NCBI GenBank assembly: GCA_017397925.1
Contig: JAFQHO010000027.1
Span: forward strand, 32,931 to 96,930
Length of the DNA: 64,000 bases
Direction: 5' to 3'
DNA from: Ruminococcus sp.
GTDB taxonomy: Bacteria; Bacillota; Clostridia; Oscillospirales; Ruminococcaceae
Positions 1-8,201 of this stretch are shown here, piece by piece. Made by a program: the position numbers and the translations under genes. Every line of letters begins with the position of its first letter. The stretch's first letter is position 1. The notes under the pieces were generated by a model. It made no database searches. It saw only the letters and a program-made list of their open reading frames with translations, and was not told the origin of the DNA.

Positions 1-1
1 T

Positions 2-1096
2 GACGATATAAAAATGGAAATTCTCACCGGAGATGCCCCTGATATTATAAAATACAATGATGTTACAATGATGGAAAATCTTGTGAATTTAGGCGGAATT
101 ACCGATATGTACCAGCTTATGGAGCAGTACGGCGGAGTTGAAAAAGCCGATATTCTCCCGAATATAGTTGAAGCTCTGGAGTACGAGGACAGCCTTTATG
201 CGATTAGTCCCACATTTTACATCAACTGCATTATTGCCGATAAAAATTTTATCGGTGAGGAATACACGGACTGGAATTTTGACGAATTTTTTAGCCTTTA
301 CGAAAACCGCCCTGCCGGAATGAAGCTGAGTTACGACTATTACACACGTTCCTCCGAAGATGTTTTCGGCAGATTTTGTGCAGGGGAATATTTCGACAAT
401 CTTGCGGCTTGGATTGACGGTGATAAATGCCGTTTCAATTCCGAGGAATTCATCCGTTTTCTTAAATTCTGCCGCAATGCCGAAACTGCATCGTCAGACG
501 CTTCGGCGGCTGAAGTGGCGACATCTCTGAAAAACAGAACGGCTATGATTGGTTTTGCTGAGGGAATGAACTATATACGGGATTTTCAGATGCTCAATAC
601 ATATCAGCTGGGCATTGACGGCCTTAGCTATCTCTCATTCCCCGATACCAATTCGGGCGGAACTGTGGGATTTCAGGAATTTTACTCCATAACTGAAAAT
701 ACCGACTGCAAAGAGGGAGCATGGGAGTTCGTTTCGTATATAATGAGCGAGGAATATCAATCCTCCGAAAATGACAGCGGCAGGCTTTTTACCTTGAAAA
801 ATGCCTTTGAAAATTCGCTTGCGGAAAATACTCTTAAGGCAGGGCAGGAAAATCCTGTGGGTGAGCTTGGATTTAACGGATATATCGTCCCTTACAACCT
901 GTACATCACCGAGGACGAGGCTGAGTTAATCCGCAATGTCGTAAGCAGATGCACCGCAAAAATATTCAGCAGCAACCAAATAAGCAGTATTTGCAACGAG
1001 GAGTTTCTGCTGTACATCAACGGCGAATATTCCGCCGAGGAATGTGCCGAAATGATACAGAACAGAGTTTCAATAATGCTTAGTGAGCAGAGCTGA
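2..1096 (+). CDS. Extracellular solute-binding-like protein, partial (5' end outside window)
   Basis: The frame is open to the left edge, so the first ATG in view (position 14) is probably internal: the preceding codons read DDIK and align with NDLE in the middle of the next gene. What is visible is the C-terminal ~364 residues of a family-1-like ABC solute-binding fold, with YAISPTFYINCIIADK, the NWDF-like hinge W-NFDEFFSLYE and a C-terminus ending ECAEMIQNRVSIMLSEQS that is shared exactly with the downstream paralogue. Solute-binding proteins deliver sugars or peptides to ABC importers; no permease or ATPase gene is visible beside it, so the ligand is unknown. It is probably a lipoprotein like its neighbour, but the signal peptide is not in the window. 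The gap to the next gene is 11 nt, so both are probably co-transcribed. Confidence 0.7.
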   Translation, partial: DDIKMEILTGDAPDIIKYNDVTMMENLVNLGGITDMYQLMEQYGGVEKADILPNIVEALEYEDSLYAISPTFYINCIIADKNFIGEEYTDWNFDEFFSLYENRPAGMKLSYDYYTRSSEDVFGRFCAGEYFDNLAAWIDGDKCRFNSEEFIRFLKFCRNAETASSDASAAEVATSLKNRTAMIGFAEGMNYIRDFQMLNTYQLGIDGLSYLSFPDTNSGGTVGFQEFYSITENTDCKEGAWEFVSYIMSEEYQSSENDSGRLFTLKNAFENSLAENTLKAGQENPVGELGFNGYIVPYNLYITEDEAELIRNVVSRCTAKIFSSNQISSICNEEFLLYINGEYSAEECAEMIQNRVSIMLSEQS

Positions 1097-1107
1097 AGGA
1101 GAATTTT

Positions 1108-3198
1108 ATGAAGAAAACAATTGCATTTTTAACAGCACTTATCACCCTCTACGGTGTATCATGCAGCGAAAAAACTACCGACAGCAGCTCCCGTATTATC
1201 AACGGAGAGCAGGTGCAGATTGTGGATAATTCGCGGATTTACAAGAAAACAGAACTGCCATTCCCTGATGAATTAAAGGGGATAAGCAACATTTTCTACA
1301 ACGAAAAATCAGGGAATATCCACATATTCGGCACAAATTCAGAGGGAAATGAAAAAGTCTGCGTAACCGACGGCGATTTTTCAATGTACAGTTATGCTGA
1401 CCTAAAACTGAAAATCGACCACTCTAAAGATGAAAACATTGCTTTTGCGGTTTCGGAAAATAATATTTTCGCTGTAATTTCAACTGCCGTACAAGAGGAG
1501 GAAAATGAAGAACTTTCATACACCTACAGGCTGAAAGTCTACGATAACAGCGGAAACGAGCTTTCCGTATCTGATTTTGCCGTTGATGACAGCTTGCTTT
1601 CAGATTGTCTTTACAAAGGCATCAGAAGTTTAAATTACGCAGGCGAAAACAGGCTGATTTTAGGCATCGACAGCACTTTTCTTCTTGTTGATACAGAGGG
1701 AAATGTAATTGAAACACTTACCGAAGAAACAGCTTATGATTATACTGAATCCGTAAACGGCTATATCCGCCATTATGTTGAAAACAACGGCTATTACGGC
1801 ATAACCTCAGACATGACAACGGAAAAGCTGATTGATTTCACCGATTCGGGATTAAGCGGAATCAGCGCCATTTCTCCCATAGCAAACGGGGATTTTGTCT
1901 GCTATATGGACAGAAAGCTGTACAGGCTTTCAGAGCGTGATATGGCAGAATATGGCGAAATGCGGGAAATAACACTTGCGGCGGCAGGATTTATTGATGA
2001 AATTCAGCCCATGATTGCGGATTTTAACGCAGAGAGCAATTTGTATCAGATAAAGCTGAAAAATTATGCCGAAAGCTATGAATACAGCATCGAGGGGCTT
2101 GAAAATGCCGTGAACGACCTTGAAATTGACATAATATCGGGTAATATTCCCGATATGGTATATCTTGATACTAACGAAATTGAAAAGCTTTCCTCAAAGG
2201 GCGCTTTTGCCGATTTGTACGAGCTTATGGACAGCGACAGCAAGTACAGCCGTGACGCGTTTTTGCCCAATTACCTTGAAGCGACGGAAACAAACGGACA
2301 TATCTATTCAATTGCACCAACATTTACGATAAAATCAATTGCCGCAAAATCGAAGCATGCTGACATTCAGAACTGGACTTTTGACGAGTTCAGAGATGTT
2401 TATAATTCCAAATCCGCGGATATGACGCTTTTCGAAAGCGCCAACAACAGAAATGCTGTTTTCGGCTTCTTATCCGACGATTGCAACGATTTTGTTGATT
2501 ACGGCACTCACACCTGTTCCTTTAATTCACAGGATTTCATAGATATCCTTGAATTTTCCGCAGACTTCCCCAGCGTTGAGGAATATTCATGGGAAACGAC
2601 CTCCTGCCATAATGATACGGCATTGATTTCAACCCTGTATATTGAATCTTTCAGAGATATAAACGTAGAAAAACAAAGTATTTTCGGCGATGATATAACC
2701 TTTGTGGGATTCCCCTCAGAAAGCGGAAACGGCTCTGTTATGACTCTTTCAAACCAGTTTGCTATAATGGAGGATTCTCCTGCAAAAGACGGTGCCTGGA
2801 GCTTTATCCGCACATTTTTCAGCGATGACAGATATTATGGGAACATCAGCGGTATTCCCGTAACAGAAAAAGGCTTTGAAATCGCAATGAAAGAAGCTCT
2901 TGAACCTCCGTATTACATCGACGGGGAAAGCAATAATAAAATCCCGATGAAAGAAACAGGCTATAATTTTACAAACGGCTTATCAACAGAAATAACCCCT
3001 ATGGCAGAGGCTGAACAGGCGAAATATGAAGCTTTTGTCCGCAGTATCACAAAGGCGGTTTCGGGACATTACGATGATAAAATAAACGGCATTGTCAGCG
3101 AGGAAGTTTCACGCTATTTTGCAGGTGCCTGCTCCGCCGAAGAATGCGCAGAAATGATACAGAACAGGGTTTCAATAATGCTAAGCGAACAAAGCTGA
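1108..3198 (+). CDS. Lipoprotein with N-terminal propeller-like region and C-terminal solute-binding domain
   Basis: 696 residues starting at an ATG 6 nt after a GAAGGAG ribosome site. The N-terminus is a lipoprotein-type signal: KK, a hydrophobic stretch, then LYGVSC with the likely lipidated Cys at 19. Residues ~45-290 are made of short repeating beta-like segments (for example NIHIFGTNSEGNEKV, LLVDTEGNVIETL) that look like a propeller; this is inference. Residues ~295-696 match the previous gene and carry the solute-binding pattern (AAGFIDEIQPMIADFNAES, then IISGNIPDM, YSIAPTFTIKSIAAK, NWTFDEF). The last 21 residues equal those of the upstream paralogue. There is no adjacent permease. It could be a sensor or orphan binding protein rather than an importer subunit. 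Confidence 0.7.
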   Translation: MKKTIAFLTALITLYGVSCSEKTTDSSSRIINGEQVQIVDNSRIYKKTELPFPDELKGISNIFYNEKSGNIHIFGTNSEGNEKVCVTDGDFSMYSYADLKLKIDHSKDENIAFAVSENNIFAVISTAVQEEENEELSYTYRLKVYDNSGNELSVSDFAVDDSLLSDCLYKGIRSLNYAGENRLILGIDSTFLLVDTEGNVIETLTEETAYDYTESVNGYIRHYVENNGYYGITSDMTTEKLIDFTDSGLSGISAISPIANGDFVCYMDRKLYRLSERDMAEYGEMREITLAAAGFIDEIQPMIADFNAESNLYQIKLKNYAESYEYSIEGLENAVNDLEIDIISGNIPDMVYLDTNEIEKLSSKGAFADLYELMDSDSKYSRDAFLPNYLEATETNGHIYSIAPTFTIKSIAAKSKHADIQNWTFDEFRDVYNSKSADMTLFESANNRNAVFGFLSDDCNDFVDYGTHTCSFNSQDFIDILEFSADFPSVEEYSWETTSCHNDTALISTLYIESFRDINVEKQSIFGDDITFVGFPSESGNGSVMTLSNQFAIMEDSPAKDGAWSFIRTFFSDDRYYGNISGIPVTEKGFEIAMKEALEPPYYIDGESNNKIPMKETGYNFTNGLSTEITPMAEAEQAKYEAFVRSITKAVSGHYDDKINGIVSEEVSRYFAGACSAEECAEMIQNRVSIMLSEQS

Positions 3199-3224
3199 AA
3201 AAGGCGGAGGAAAACCCTCCGCCC
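3199..3224 (-). terminator. Rho-independent terminator of the rlmH operon
   Basis: The inverted repeat GGCGGAGG-aaaa-CCCTCCGCC, read on the minus strand, is followed by a run of five T. It sits 24 nt past the rlmH stop. On the plus strand the stem lacks a T tract, so it mainly serves the minus-strand operon. Confidence 0.7.
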
Positions 3225-3248
3225 ACAAGATTAATTACGCATTACGAA

Positions 3249-3722
3249 TTATTTATGATACTTTCCGCCCTCGGCAATCTGAAAAGCACGGTATATCTGC
3301 TCTAACAGCATAACCCGCGCAAGCTGATGAGGAAAGGTCATTTTCGACATAGAAAGCTTTAAGCCGCCCATTTGCTTTATTTCATCGTCAAGACCGAAAG
3401 AGCTGCCGATGATGAACGTCACCGTACCCATACCGTTCACCCCTGCAGAGGTGATTTTCTCCGAAAGTTCGGGACTGCTGAGCTGTTTTCCCTCAATACA
3501 CATAGGGACAATCATACCCTTTGCATATTTCTTTATAGCTGCCGCCTCTTTTTTCAGAGCTGCGGCAATTTCCTTTTCTGAGGGTTTGTCGCTTAAACGA
3601 CACTCATCAAGCTCGTGAAGTTCAAATGTGCAATAGCGTCCAAGACGCTTTATGTATTCAGCACAGGCAGCACGAAGATAATCCTCTTTCAGCTTGCCAA
3701 TGACTATTAAATTTATATTCAT
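3249..3722 (-). CDS. rlmH: 23S rRNA (pseudouridine1915-N3)-methyltransferase RlmH
   Basis: 157 residues, the usual length for this SPOUT-class methyltransferase, which methylates pseudouridine 1915 in helix 69 of 23S rRNA on assembled 70S ribosomes. Visible family marks are the N-terminal MNINLIVIGKLKEDYL, the SAM-knot region FIIGSSFGLDDEI and the C-terminal LSMSKMTFPHQLARVMLLEQ followed by YRAFQI and a terminal YHK. It starts one base after the yycJ stop, so it is translated from the same minus-strand message. The yycJ-rlmH adjacency is common in Firmicutes. A strong hairpin terminator lies just downstream. No irregularity is seen. Confidence 0.97.
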   Translation of the reverse strand: MNINLIVIGKLKEDYLRAACAEYIKRLGRYCTFELHELDECRLSDKPSEKEIAAALKKEAAAIKKYAKGMIVPMCIEGKQLSSPELSEKITSAGVNGMGTVTFIIGSSFGLDDEIKQMGGLKLSMSKMTFPHQLARVMLLEQIYRAFQIAEGGKYHK

Positions 3723-3723
3723 A

Positions 3724-4509
3724 TTAAAAAATTACAGCTCCTCCCGATGATTCAACAGGCGCAACTCCCATAAGATAATCACGATTTCGCACAAATCCCG
3801 ATAATACGCCCTCTACAGTCTTATCGGCAATATCCGGGCGATTGTTGTCCTGGCTTAAATGCCCCAGCAGAATATGAGTTGTACCCCGTTTTATAAGGCT
3901 TGCAGCCTGATATCCGCAGTTGTGGTTGGATAAATGACCGTATGGGGACAGTATACGCTCTTTCAGATAAAGAGGATACGGCCCTCTGCGGAGCATTTCC
4001 TCGTCATAATTGGATTCAAGAAGCACCAGACGACAGCCGCTTAATGCCTGGTCAACCTCCGCAGAAATATGCCCTAAATCGGTACAGACAGCGCATATTT
4101 TTCCGTCAGGGGTTGTAATTCTATAGCCGCAGCTCTGTATGGTGTCGTGGGGCGTATTAAAATTAGTCAGCTCACAGTCGCCGCAGGCTATTCTCTTTCC
4201 TGTCATATCAATAACAGGGGATGTGGGCGATATCTTATCACCGTCGCACAGCTGCTGTAAAGTCCGCTTCTGACCGTAAACAGGGATTGATGTATGCTTT
4301 GTAAGCATTTTCAGCCCACTTACGTGGTCGGAATGGCCGTGAGTGATGAAAACTCCCCTTACAGCGAAAAGAGGTATGCCGTTACAGTCAAGAGCGGCGT
4401 TAAGCCGCTTAAAGCTTACGCCGCAATCAATAAGGATACCGCCCTTTTCCGTGCCGATAAATGTGGAATTGCCTTTACTGGAGCTGAAAAGCGGATATAT
4501 TCTTGCCAT
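3724..4509 (-). CDS. yycJ: MBL-fold metallo-hydrolase, YycJ/WalJ family
   Basis: 261 residues. The metal-binding signature THGHSDHVSG (HxHxDH) lies near residue 56, followed by further ligands in FNTPHDT, VCTDLGH and LLGHLSQDN, the pattern of the beta-lactamase-fold exonuclease/RNase group. YycJ (WalJ, VicX) of Firmicutes is linked to the WalRK regulon and proposed to coordinate DNA replication with cell division; its exact substrate is not settled. The start codon overlaps the stop of the upstream AIM24-like gene by one base (TAATG), which implies translational coupling. rlmH follows after one base. No walRK genes are present here, so the regulatory link seen in other genomes is not reproduced in this context. 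Confidence 0.9.
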   Translation of the reverse strand: MARIYPLFSSSKGNSTFIGTEKGGILIDCGVSFKRLNAALDCNGIPLFAVRGVFITHGHSDHVSGLKMLTKHTSIPVYGQKRTLQQLCDGDKISPTSPVIDMTGKRIACGDCELTNFNTPHDTIQSCGYRITTPDGKICAVCTDLGHISAEVDQALSGCRLVLLESNYDEEMLRRGPYPLYLKERILSPYGHLSNHNCGYQAASLIKRGTTHILLGHLSQDNNRPDIADKTVEGVLSGFVRNRDYLMGVAPVESSGGAVIF

Positions 4510-5186
4510 TATCCCTTTGTAGGAATTCTTGAAGCTATTCTCATAGCAAAGTCATTGAAATTCTGTGTCTGGAGAATAACTCTGCCTGGGCCTGTAAGAC
4601 GAGTGATGAAAAGTCCCTCGCCGCCGAAGAAGATATTGCCGAGCCCCTTTACTGTCTCAATATCATAGTTTACTGTTGTTTCAAAAGCAACAACGTTGCC
4701 GGTATCAACTTTGAGTACCTCACCGGGAGCGAGTACACGGTCAACCATATCGCCGTCAACTTCAAGGAAAGCCATACCGCTGCCGAAAAGACGCTGGAGG
4801 ATAAAACCCTCGCCGCCGAAAAGACCAGCTGTGAGCTTCTTAGTAAAGGTTGCTTTAAGGTCTACGGACTGCTCAGCACAAAGGAATGAGCCCTTCTGCA
4901 CAATAAGCTCTCCACGGGAAATATCCACAGGAACAATAGAACCGGGGCAAGTAGCGCCGAAAGCAATTTTAGCGCCGTTTACCTGAGATGTATAGTTTGC
5001 CATAAACAGTGATTCACCTGTAAACATTCTGCCAAGGCTTCTGCCGATGCCGCCTCTTGCATTTGTTGACATATTGATTCCGTTAGTCTGCCATATCATT
5101 CCGCCAGACTGAGTAAACATAGTTTCTCCTGCATTGAGTGTAACTTCTACCGCAGGAACAGTATTTCCGATAATCTGATAATTCAT
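4509..5186 (-). CDS. AIM24 family protein (TIGR00266-type)
   Basis: 225 residues of beta-rich sequence typical of the AIM24/DUF124 family: an N-terminal MNYQIIGNTVPAVEVTL, then ETMFTQSGGMIW, a glycine-rich GGIGRSLGRMFTGESLFMANY, FGATCPGSIVPVDI, and paired GGEGFILQRLFGSG / GGEGLFITRLTGPG motifs that mark two related halves. The family is named after a yeast mitochondrial protein; the bacterial members have no firm function. There is no signal peptide, so it is cytoplasmic. It is the first gene of a three-gene minus-strand operon with yycJ and rlmH. The ribosome site is GAAAGGGAAC before the ATG. Confidence 0.88.
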   Translation of the reverse strand: MNYQIIGNTVPAVEVTLNAGETMFTQSGGMIWQTNGINMSTNARGGIGRSLGRMFTGESLFMANYTSQVNGAKIAFGATCPGSIVPVDISRGELIVQKGSFLCAEQSVDLKATFTKKLTAGLFGGEGFILQRLFGSGMAFLEVDGDMVDRVLAPGEVLKVDTGNVVAFETTVNYDIETVKGLGNIFFGGEGLFITRLTGPGRVILQTQNFNDFAMRIASRIPTKG

Positions 5187-5261
5187 AGTTTTGTTCCCTT
5201 TCGTAATTTATATTTATTTTATGCAAAATGCCGCTGAAAAATCCAGCACACTTACACATAT

Positions 5262-5290
5262 ATTCTATCATTTTTTGTTTAATTCGTCAA
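5262..5290 (-). promoter_or_regulatory. Sigma-A-type promoter for the AIM24-yycJ-rlmH operon
   Basis: On the minus strand TTGACG (5290-5285) is separated by 17 nt from TAGAAT (5267-5262). It lies 76 nt upstream of the AIM24-like start and points toward it. Inferred from the consensus only. Confidence 0.55.
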
Positions 5291-5323
5291 TAGGATTTTT
5301 ACAATTCGGTAATATTTTTTTTG

Positions 5324-5352
5324 TTGATTTATTGTGTGCAGTATGGTATAAT
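5324..5352 (+). promoter_or_regulatory. Sigma-A-type promoter for the TM2 gene
   Basis: TTGATT (5324-5329), a 17-nt spacer containing TG just before the -10, then a perfect TATAAT (5347-5352), 53 nt upstream of the TM2 start codon. Confidence 0.65.
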
Positions 5353-5404
5353 ATATTTATCAGAAACACCGATAAAAGGGATTAAATTTATAGGTGGAAT
5401 TTTT

Positions 5405-5614
5405 ATGTCATCAACAAAATCCTGGATAGTAACACTTCTGCTCTGTATTTTCCTTGGAGAACTGGGAATTCACAGATTTTATGCAGGAAAAGTCGGAACA
5501 GGCCTGCTCTATCTCTTTACAGGCGGACTTTTCGGTATAGGCTGGATACTGGATATTATATGGATAGTTCTGAAAAAATTCACAGACAACAATGGTTATT
5601 TCATCGCCGACTAA
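5405..5614 (+). CDS. TM2 domain-containing membrane protein
   Basis: 69 residues from ATG 5405, chosen because AGGTGG sits 8 nt upstream and the in-frame upstream extension to 5321 would run through the promoter. Two membrane segments are visible: SWIVTLLLCIFLGELGIHRF, then a turn YAGKVGTG, then LLYLFTGGLFGIGWILDIIW. The G-x-H-R-F-Y-x-G-K turn and the GIxWI-D second helix are the marks of the TM2 domain. The role of stand-alone bacterial TM2 proteins is not known. It is a single-gene unit with its own promoter, between the divergent AIM24 operon and the leuA T-box. Confidence 0.88.
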   Translation: MSSTKSWIVTLLLCIFLGELGIHRFYAGKVGTGLLYLFTGGLFGIGWILDIIWIVLKKFTDNNGYFIAD

Positions 5615-5645
5615 TTCTGTTCACAAAAAGTTTACAATTTCGTTC

Positions 5646-5674
5646 TTGACAAACAAATTTTGCGCGAGTATAAT
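5646..5674 (+). promoter_or_regulatory. Consensus sigma-A promoter of the leuA T-box transcript
   Basis: TTGACA (5646-5651), 17-nt spacer, TATAAT (5669-5674): a perfect match to the consensus. It lies just upstream of the T-box leader. Confidence 0.85.
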
Positions 5675-5689
5675 AAAAATATCATAAAA

Positions 5690-5975
5690 TTCAAATGCGA
5701 TGAAGGGAAATAAAGCCTTTATTTCAGTTTCACAGAGAGCCGCTGTTCGGTGTAAATGCGGTAAACAGGAAAGGTTATAGCTCCTCCCCGAGCAGTCGGG
5801 TGAAACGGCGTATACACGTCGGATTAGCTCCGAACGGGTTCTCCCGTTACAGAGATATGCGTTAGCGGACGCAGATGAGTGGGTGTATAGCTTTACACCA
5901 AGAAGAGTGGTACCACGGAATACAGAATTTCGTCTCTTCCATGCCGGTTGTGCGTGGAGGAGATTTTTTATTTTC
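5690..5975 (+). promoter_or_regulatory. T-box leader controlling leuA (predicted leucine-specific)
   Basis: The conserved T-box AGAGTGGTACCACGG is at 5904-5918, upstream of a terminator (arms near 5932-5944 and 5952-5963, then a T tract). The stem I apical pattern CAGAGAGCC... is near 5733. The triplet CTC at 5781-5783, followed by a segment like the usual CCUCGGAG continuation, is the best candidate specifier and reads leucine. The base after it is C rather than the usual purine, so the assignment is tentative. T-boxes bind uncharged tRNA and then favour the antiterminator, so leuA should be induced by leucine starvation. There is no real gene in this leader. Confidence 0.88.
5932..5972 (+). 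terminator. T-box intrinsic terminator
   Basis: The stem TCTCTTCCATGC pairs with GCGTGGAGGAGA with G-U pairs, followed by TTTTTTATTTT. The 5' arm begins shortly after the T-box sequence, as expected for mutually exclusive terminator and antiterminator. Confidence 0.8.
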
Positions 5976-6019
5976 CCCCATAACACGGCACTCCGCAAAA
6001 ATTAATGGAGGAAAATATT

Positions 6020-7681
6020 ATGATGAACGTATCAAAGTACACAAGACAATTTTTCAAAGCTCCCGAAACTTCAATGAAGTGGACGAAGAAAACCCACATT
6101 GACAAAGCCCCCGTATGGTGCAGCGTTGACCTGCGCGACGGGAATCAGGCACTTATAACACCTATGAGTCTGGAGGAAAAGCTGGAATTTTTCAAGCTTC
6201 TCGTTGAAATCGGCTTCAAGGAAATCGAAATCGGCTTCCCTGCCGCGTCTGAAACGGAATATGAGTTCTGCCGCACACTTATTGAGCAGGATATGATACC
6301 CGACGATGTGGCAATTCAGGTACTCACTCAGTCAAGAGAGCATATTATTGAAAAGACATTTGAGGCTCTCCGCGGCTGTAAGAATGCAATTGTTCACCTG
6401 TACAACTCAACCAGTGTGGCACAGCGTGAGCAGGTTTTCCGCAAGTCCAAGCAGGAAATCATAGATATAGCCATAAAAGGCGCTAAGCTCTGCAAGGAGT
6501 ACCGTGAAAAATATGAGGGCAATTTCCGCTTTGAGTACTCCCCCGAAAGCTTCACAGGCACAGAACCCGAATTTGCACTGGAAATATCCAACGCAGTTCT
6601 TGATATATGGCAGCCCACCGCAGATGATAAGGTTATTCTTAACCTCCCCGTTACAGTGCAGGTATCAATGCCCCACGTTTACGCAAATCAGGTTGAGTAT
6701 ATGTGCGAGAATATAAAATACCGCGAAAACGTCCTGATTTCCACCCACCCCCACAACGACAGAGGCTGTGCCGTTGCAGATACGGAAATGGCGCTCCTTG
6801 CAGGTGCAGACAGAGTTGAGGGAACACTTTTCGGAAATGGTGAACGCACAGGAAATGTAGACATAATCACCCTTGCAATGAATATGTATTCACAGGGCAT
6901 TGACCCACAGCTGGATTTCTCTGATATTCCGTCAATCTGCGAGGTTTACAGCCGTGTTACAAATATGAACGTGTATGAGCGTTCTCCCTATTCGGGAAAG
7001 CTTGTATTTGCGGCATTCAGCGGCTCACATCAGGACGCTATTGCAAAGGGTATGAAGTGGCGCGAGGAGGGACATACCGAGCATTGGACAGTCCCCTATC
7101 TCCCTATCGACCCCAAAGATGTGGGCAGAGAATACTCCGCCGATGTTATCCGCATCAATAGCCAGTCGGGCAAAGGCGGCATCGGCTATATACTGGAAAC
7201 ACGCTTCGGCTACGACCTGCCAAAGAAAATGCGCGAGGTTGTGGGATATATGGTCAAAGGCATCTCCGACCACAAGCACAAGGAGCTTATGCCTGACGAG
7301 GTATACGGCATATTCAAGGAAAGCTTTGTGGATATATCATCACCCCTTGACGTTACAGAAACCCATTATAAGCAGTGCAGCAATGGCATTGAGGCTAACG
7401 TATCACTTCTATACAACGGCAAAAAGGCAGCGGTAACAGACACAGGTAACGGACGACTTGACGCTGTAAGCAACGCTATACGCTCATATACAGAGCTTGA
7501 TTTCAGCCTCAACAGCTATACTGAGCACGCTCTTGAAGTAGGCTCTGCATCAAAGGCTGTATCATACGTGGAAATTATCGACGGAAACGGCAACAGCTTC
7601 TGGGGCACAGGAATAGACAACGATATCATCATATCGTCAATTAAAGCCCTTGTAAGCGCAGTAAATAATATGTTGAAATAG
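6020..7681 (+). CDS. leuA: 2-isopropylmalate synthase
   Basis: 553 residues. It condenses acetyl-CoA and 2-oxoisovalerate, the first committed step to leucine. The start at 6020 is chosen because GGAGG (6007-6011) lies 8 nt upstream; the ATG at 6005 overlaps that site. The HMGL-type TIM barrel shows SVDLRDGNQALITPMS with the metal Asp, and STHPHNDRGCAVADTEMA with the HxH metal pair. The C-terminal regulatory LeuA dimer domain (about residue 425 onward, GIEANVSLLYNGKKAAVTD) is intact, so leucine feedback is expected. N-terminal wording (VSKYTRQFFKAPETSMKW) marks the longer LeuA subtype also found in actinobacteria and fungi. A T-box leader sets transcription. Confidence 0.97.
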   Translation: MMNVSKYTRQFFKAPETSMKWTKKTHIDKAPVWCSVDLRDGNQALITPMSLEEKLEFFKLLVEIGFKEIEIGFPAASETEYEFCRTLIEQDMIPDDVAIQVLTQSREHIIEKTFEALRGCKNAIVHLYNSTSVAQREQVFRKSKQEIIDIAIKGAKLCKEYREKYEGNFRFEYSPESFTGTEPEFALEISNAVLDIWQPTADDKVILNLPVTVQVSMPHVYANQVEYMCENIKYRENVLISTHPHNDRGCAVADTEMALLAGADRVEGTLFGNGERTGNVDIITLAMNMYSQGIDPQLDFSDIPSICEVYSRVTNMNVYERSPYSGKLVFAAFSGSHQDAIAKGMKWREEGHTEHWTVPYLPIDPKDVGREYSADVIRINSQSGKGGIGYILETRFGYDLPKKMREVVGYMVKGISDHKHKELMPDEVYGIFKESFVDISSPLDVTETHYKQCSNGIEANVSLLYNGKKAAVTDTGNGRLDAVSNAIRSYTELDFSLNSYTEHALEVGSASKAVSYVEIIDGNGNSFWGTGIDNDIIISSIKALVSAVNNMLK

Positions 7682-7950
7682 GAGCCTTTAGCTTTTAGCC
7701 GTCAGTTATTAGCTTCCGTACACAAAGATCCGCTATATACCGTTATTTACGTGTAGGGGTGAGCAGTGCTCGCCCGCAATTTCGGAACGAAATTCAAAAA
7801 ACACGGGACATCGAAGTTGACGCCCCTACAGAGTTTATTTTTAATAACATTTAACAGGTTGCATTAAAATAAATAGCAGTAAATTCTGTGTCATATCCAC
7901 AATTTACCTTGTTTATAATTAGTGAAAAAGTAGAAAATAAAAATTATTTT

Positions 7951-8011
7951 TCAATAATCAACCATTTTTGGTTGAAAAAAGGCGCATTTTTGCCCTATTA
8001 TAGAGGGGTAT
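7951..8011 (+). repeat. 61-bp dispersed element, copy 1
   Basis: It begins TCAATAATCAACCA and contains a hairpin AACCATTTTTGGTT, an A tract, then a second small stem GGC-...-GCC. Its reverse complement recurs at 33560-33620 with only a few mismatches. Confidence 0.8.
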
Positions 8012-8093
8012 GTTACTCCGAAGCAAAACAGAACTGTCAGAAACGGATTAAATTCACCCCTCAAAAAAACAATTCTATTTTCTTATATTTATA

Positions 8094-8122
8094 TTGCTTT
8101 TCTTATGCAAAAGTGGTATAAT
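8094..8122 (+). promoter_or_regulatory. Sigma-A-type promoter for ilvB
   Basis: TTGCTT (8094-8099), 17 nt, TATAAT (8117-8122), 80 nt upstream of the ilvB start. Confidence 0.7.
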
Positions 8123-8201
8123 GATATAATAGGCTAAATATACAGCTCCGCAGATATTTATTCTGAATTTTCGGGAGCGACGAAAAAAAGGAATGATACT
8201 T

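Larger units (their letters stand above)
7682..8201. other. Intergenic region leuA-ilvB: repeats and ilvB promoter, no gene
   Basis: About 500 nt with no convincing ORF. It contains, in order: a short TTAGCTTTTAGCC-like heptamer repeat fragment (7688-7718), a copy in reverse orientation of the TTTCGTTCCGAAA-plus-palindrome element (about 7753-7797), a 61-bp element with an inverted second copy at 33560-33620 (7951-8011), and the ilvB promoter. A 77-residue reading frame at 7888-8121 overlaps the 61-bp element and is not credible. Confidence 0.7.

Noticed and set aside
5621-5998. 125-residue minus-strand ORF in the leuA leader
   Set aside because: Lies within the T-box leader and lacks a ribosome site.
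7888-8121. 77-residue plus-strand ORF before ilvB
   Set aside because: Covers the 61-bp repeat and runs into the ilvB promoter; no ribosome site.
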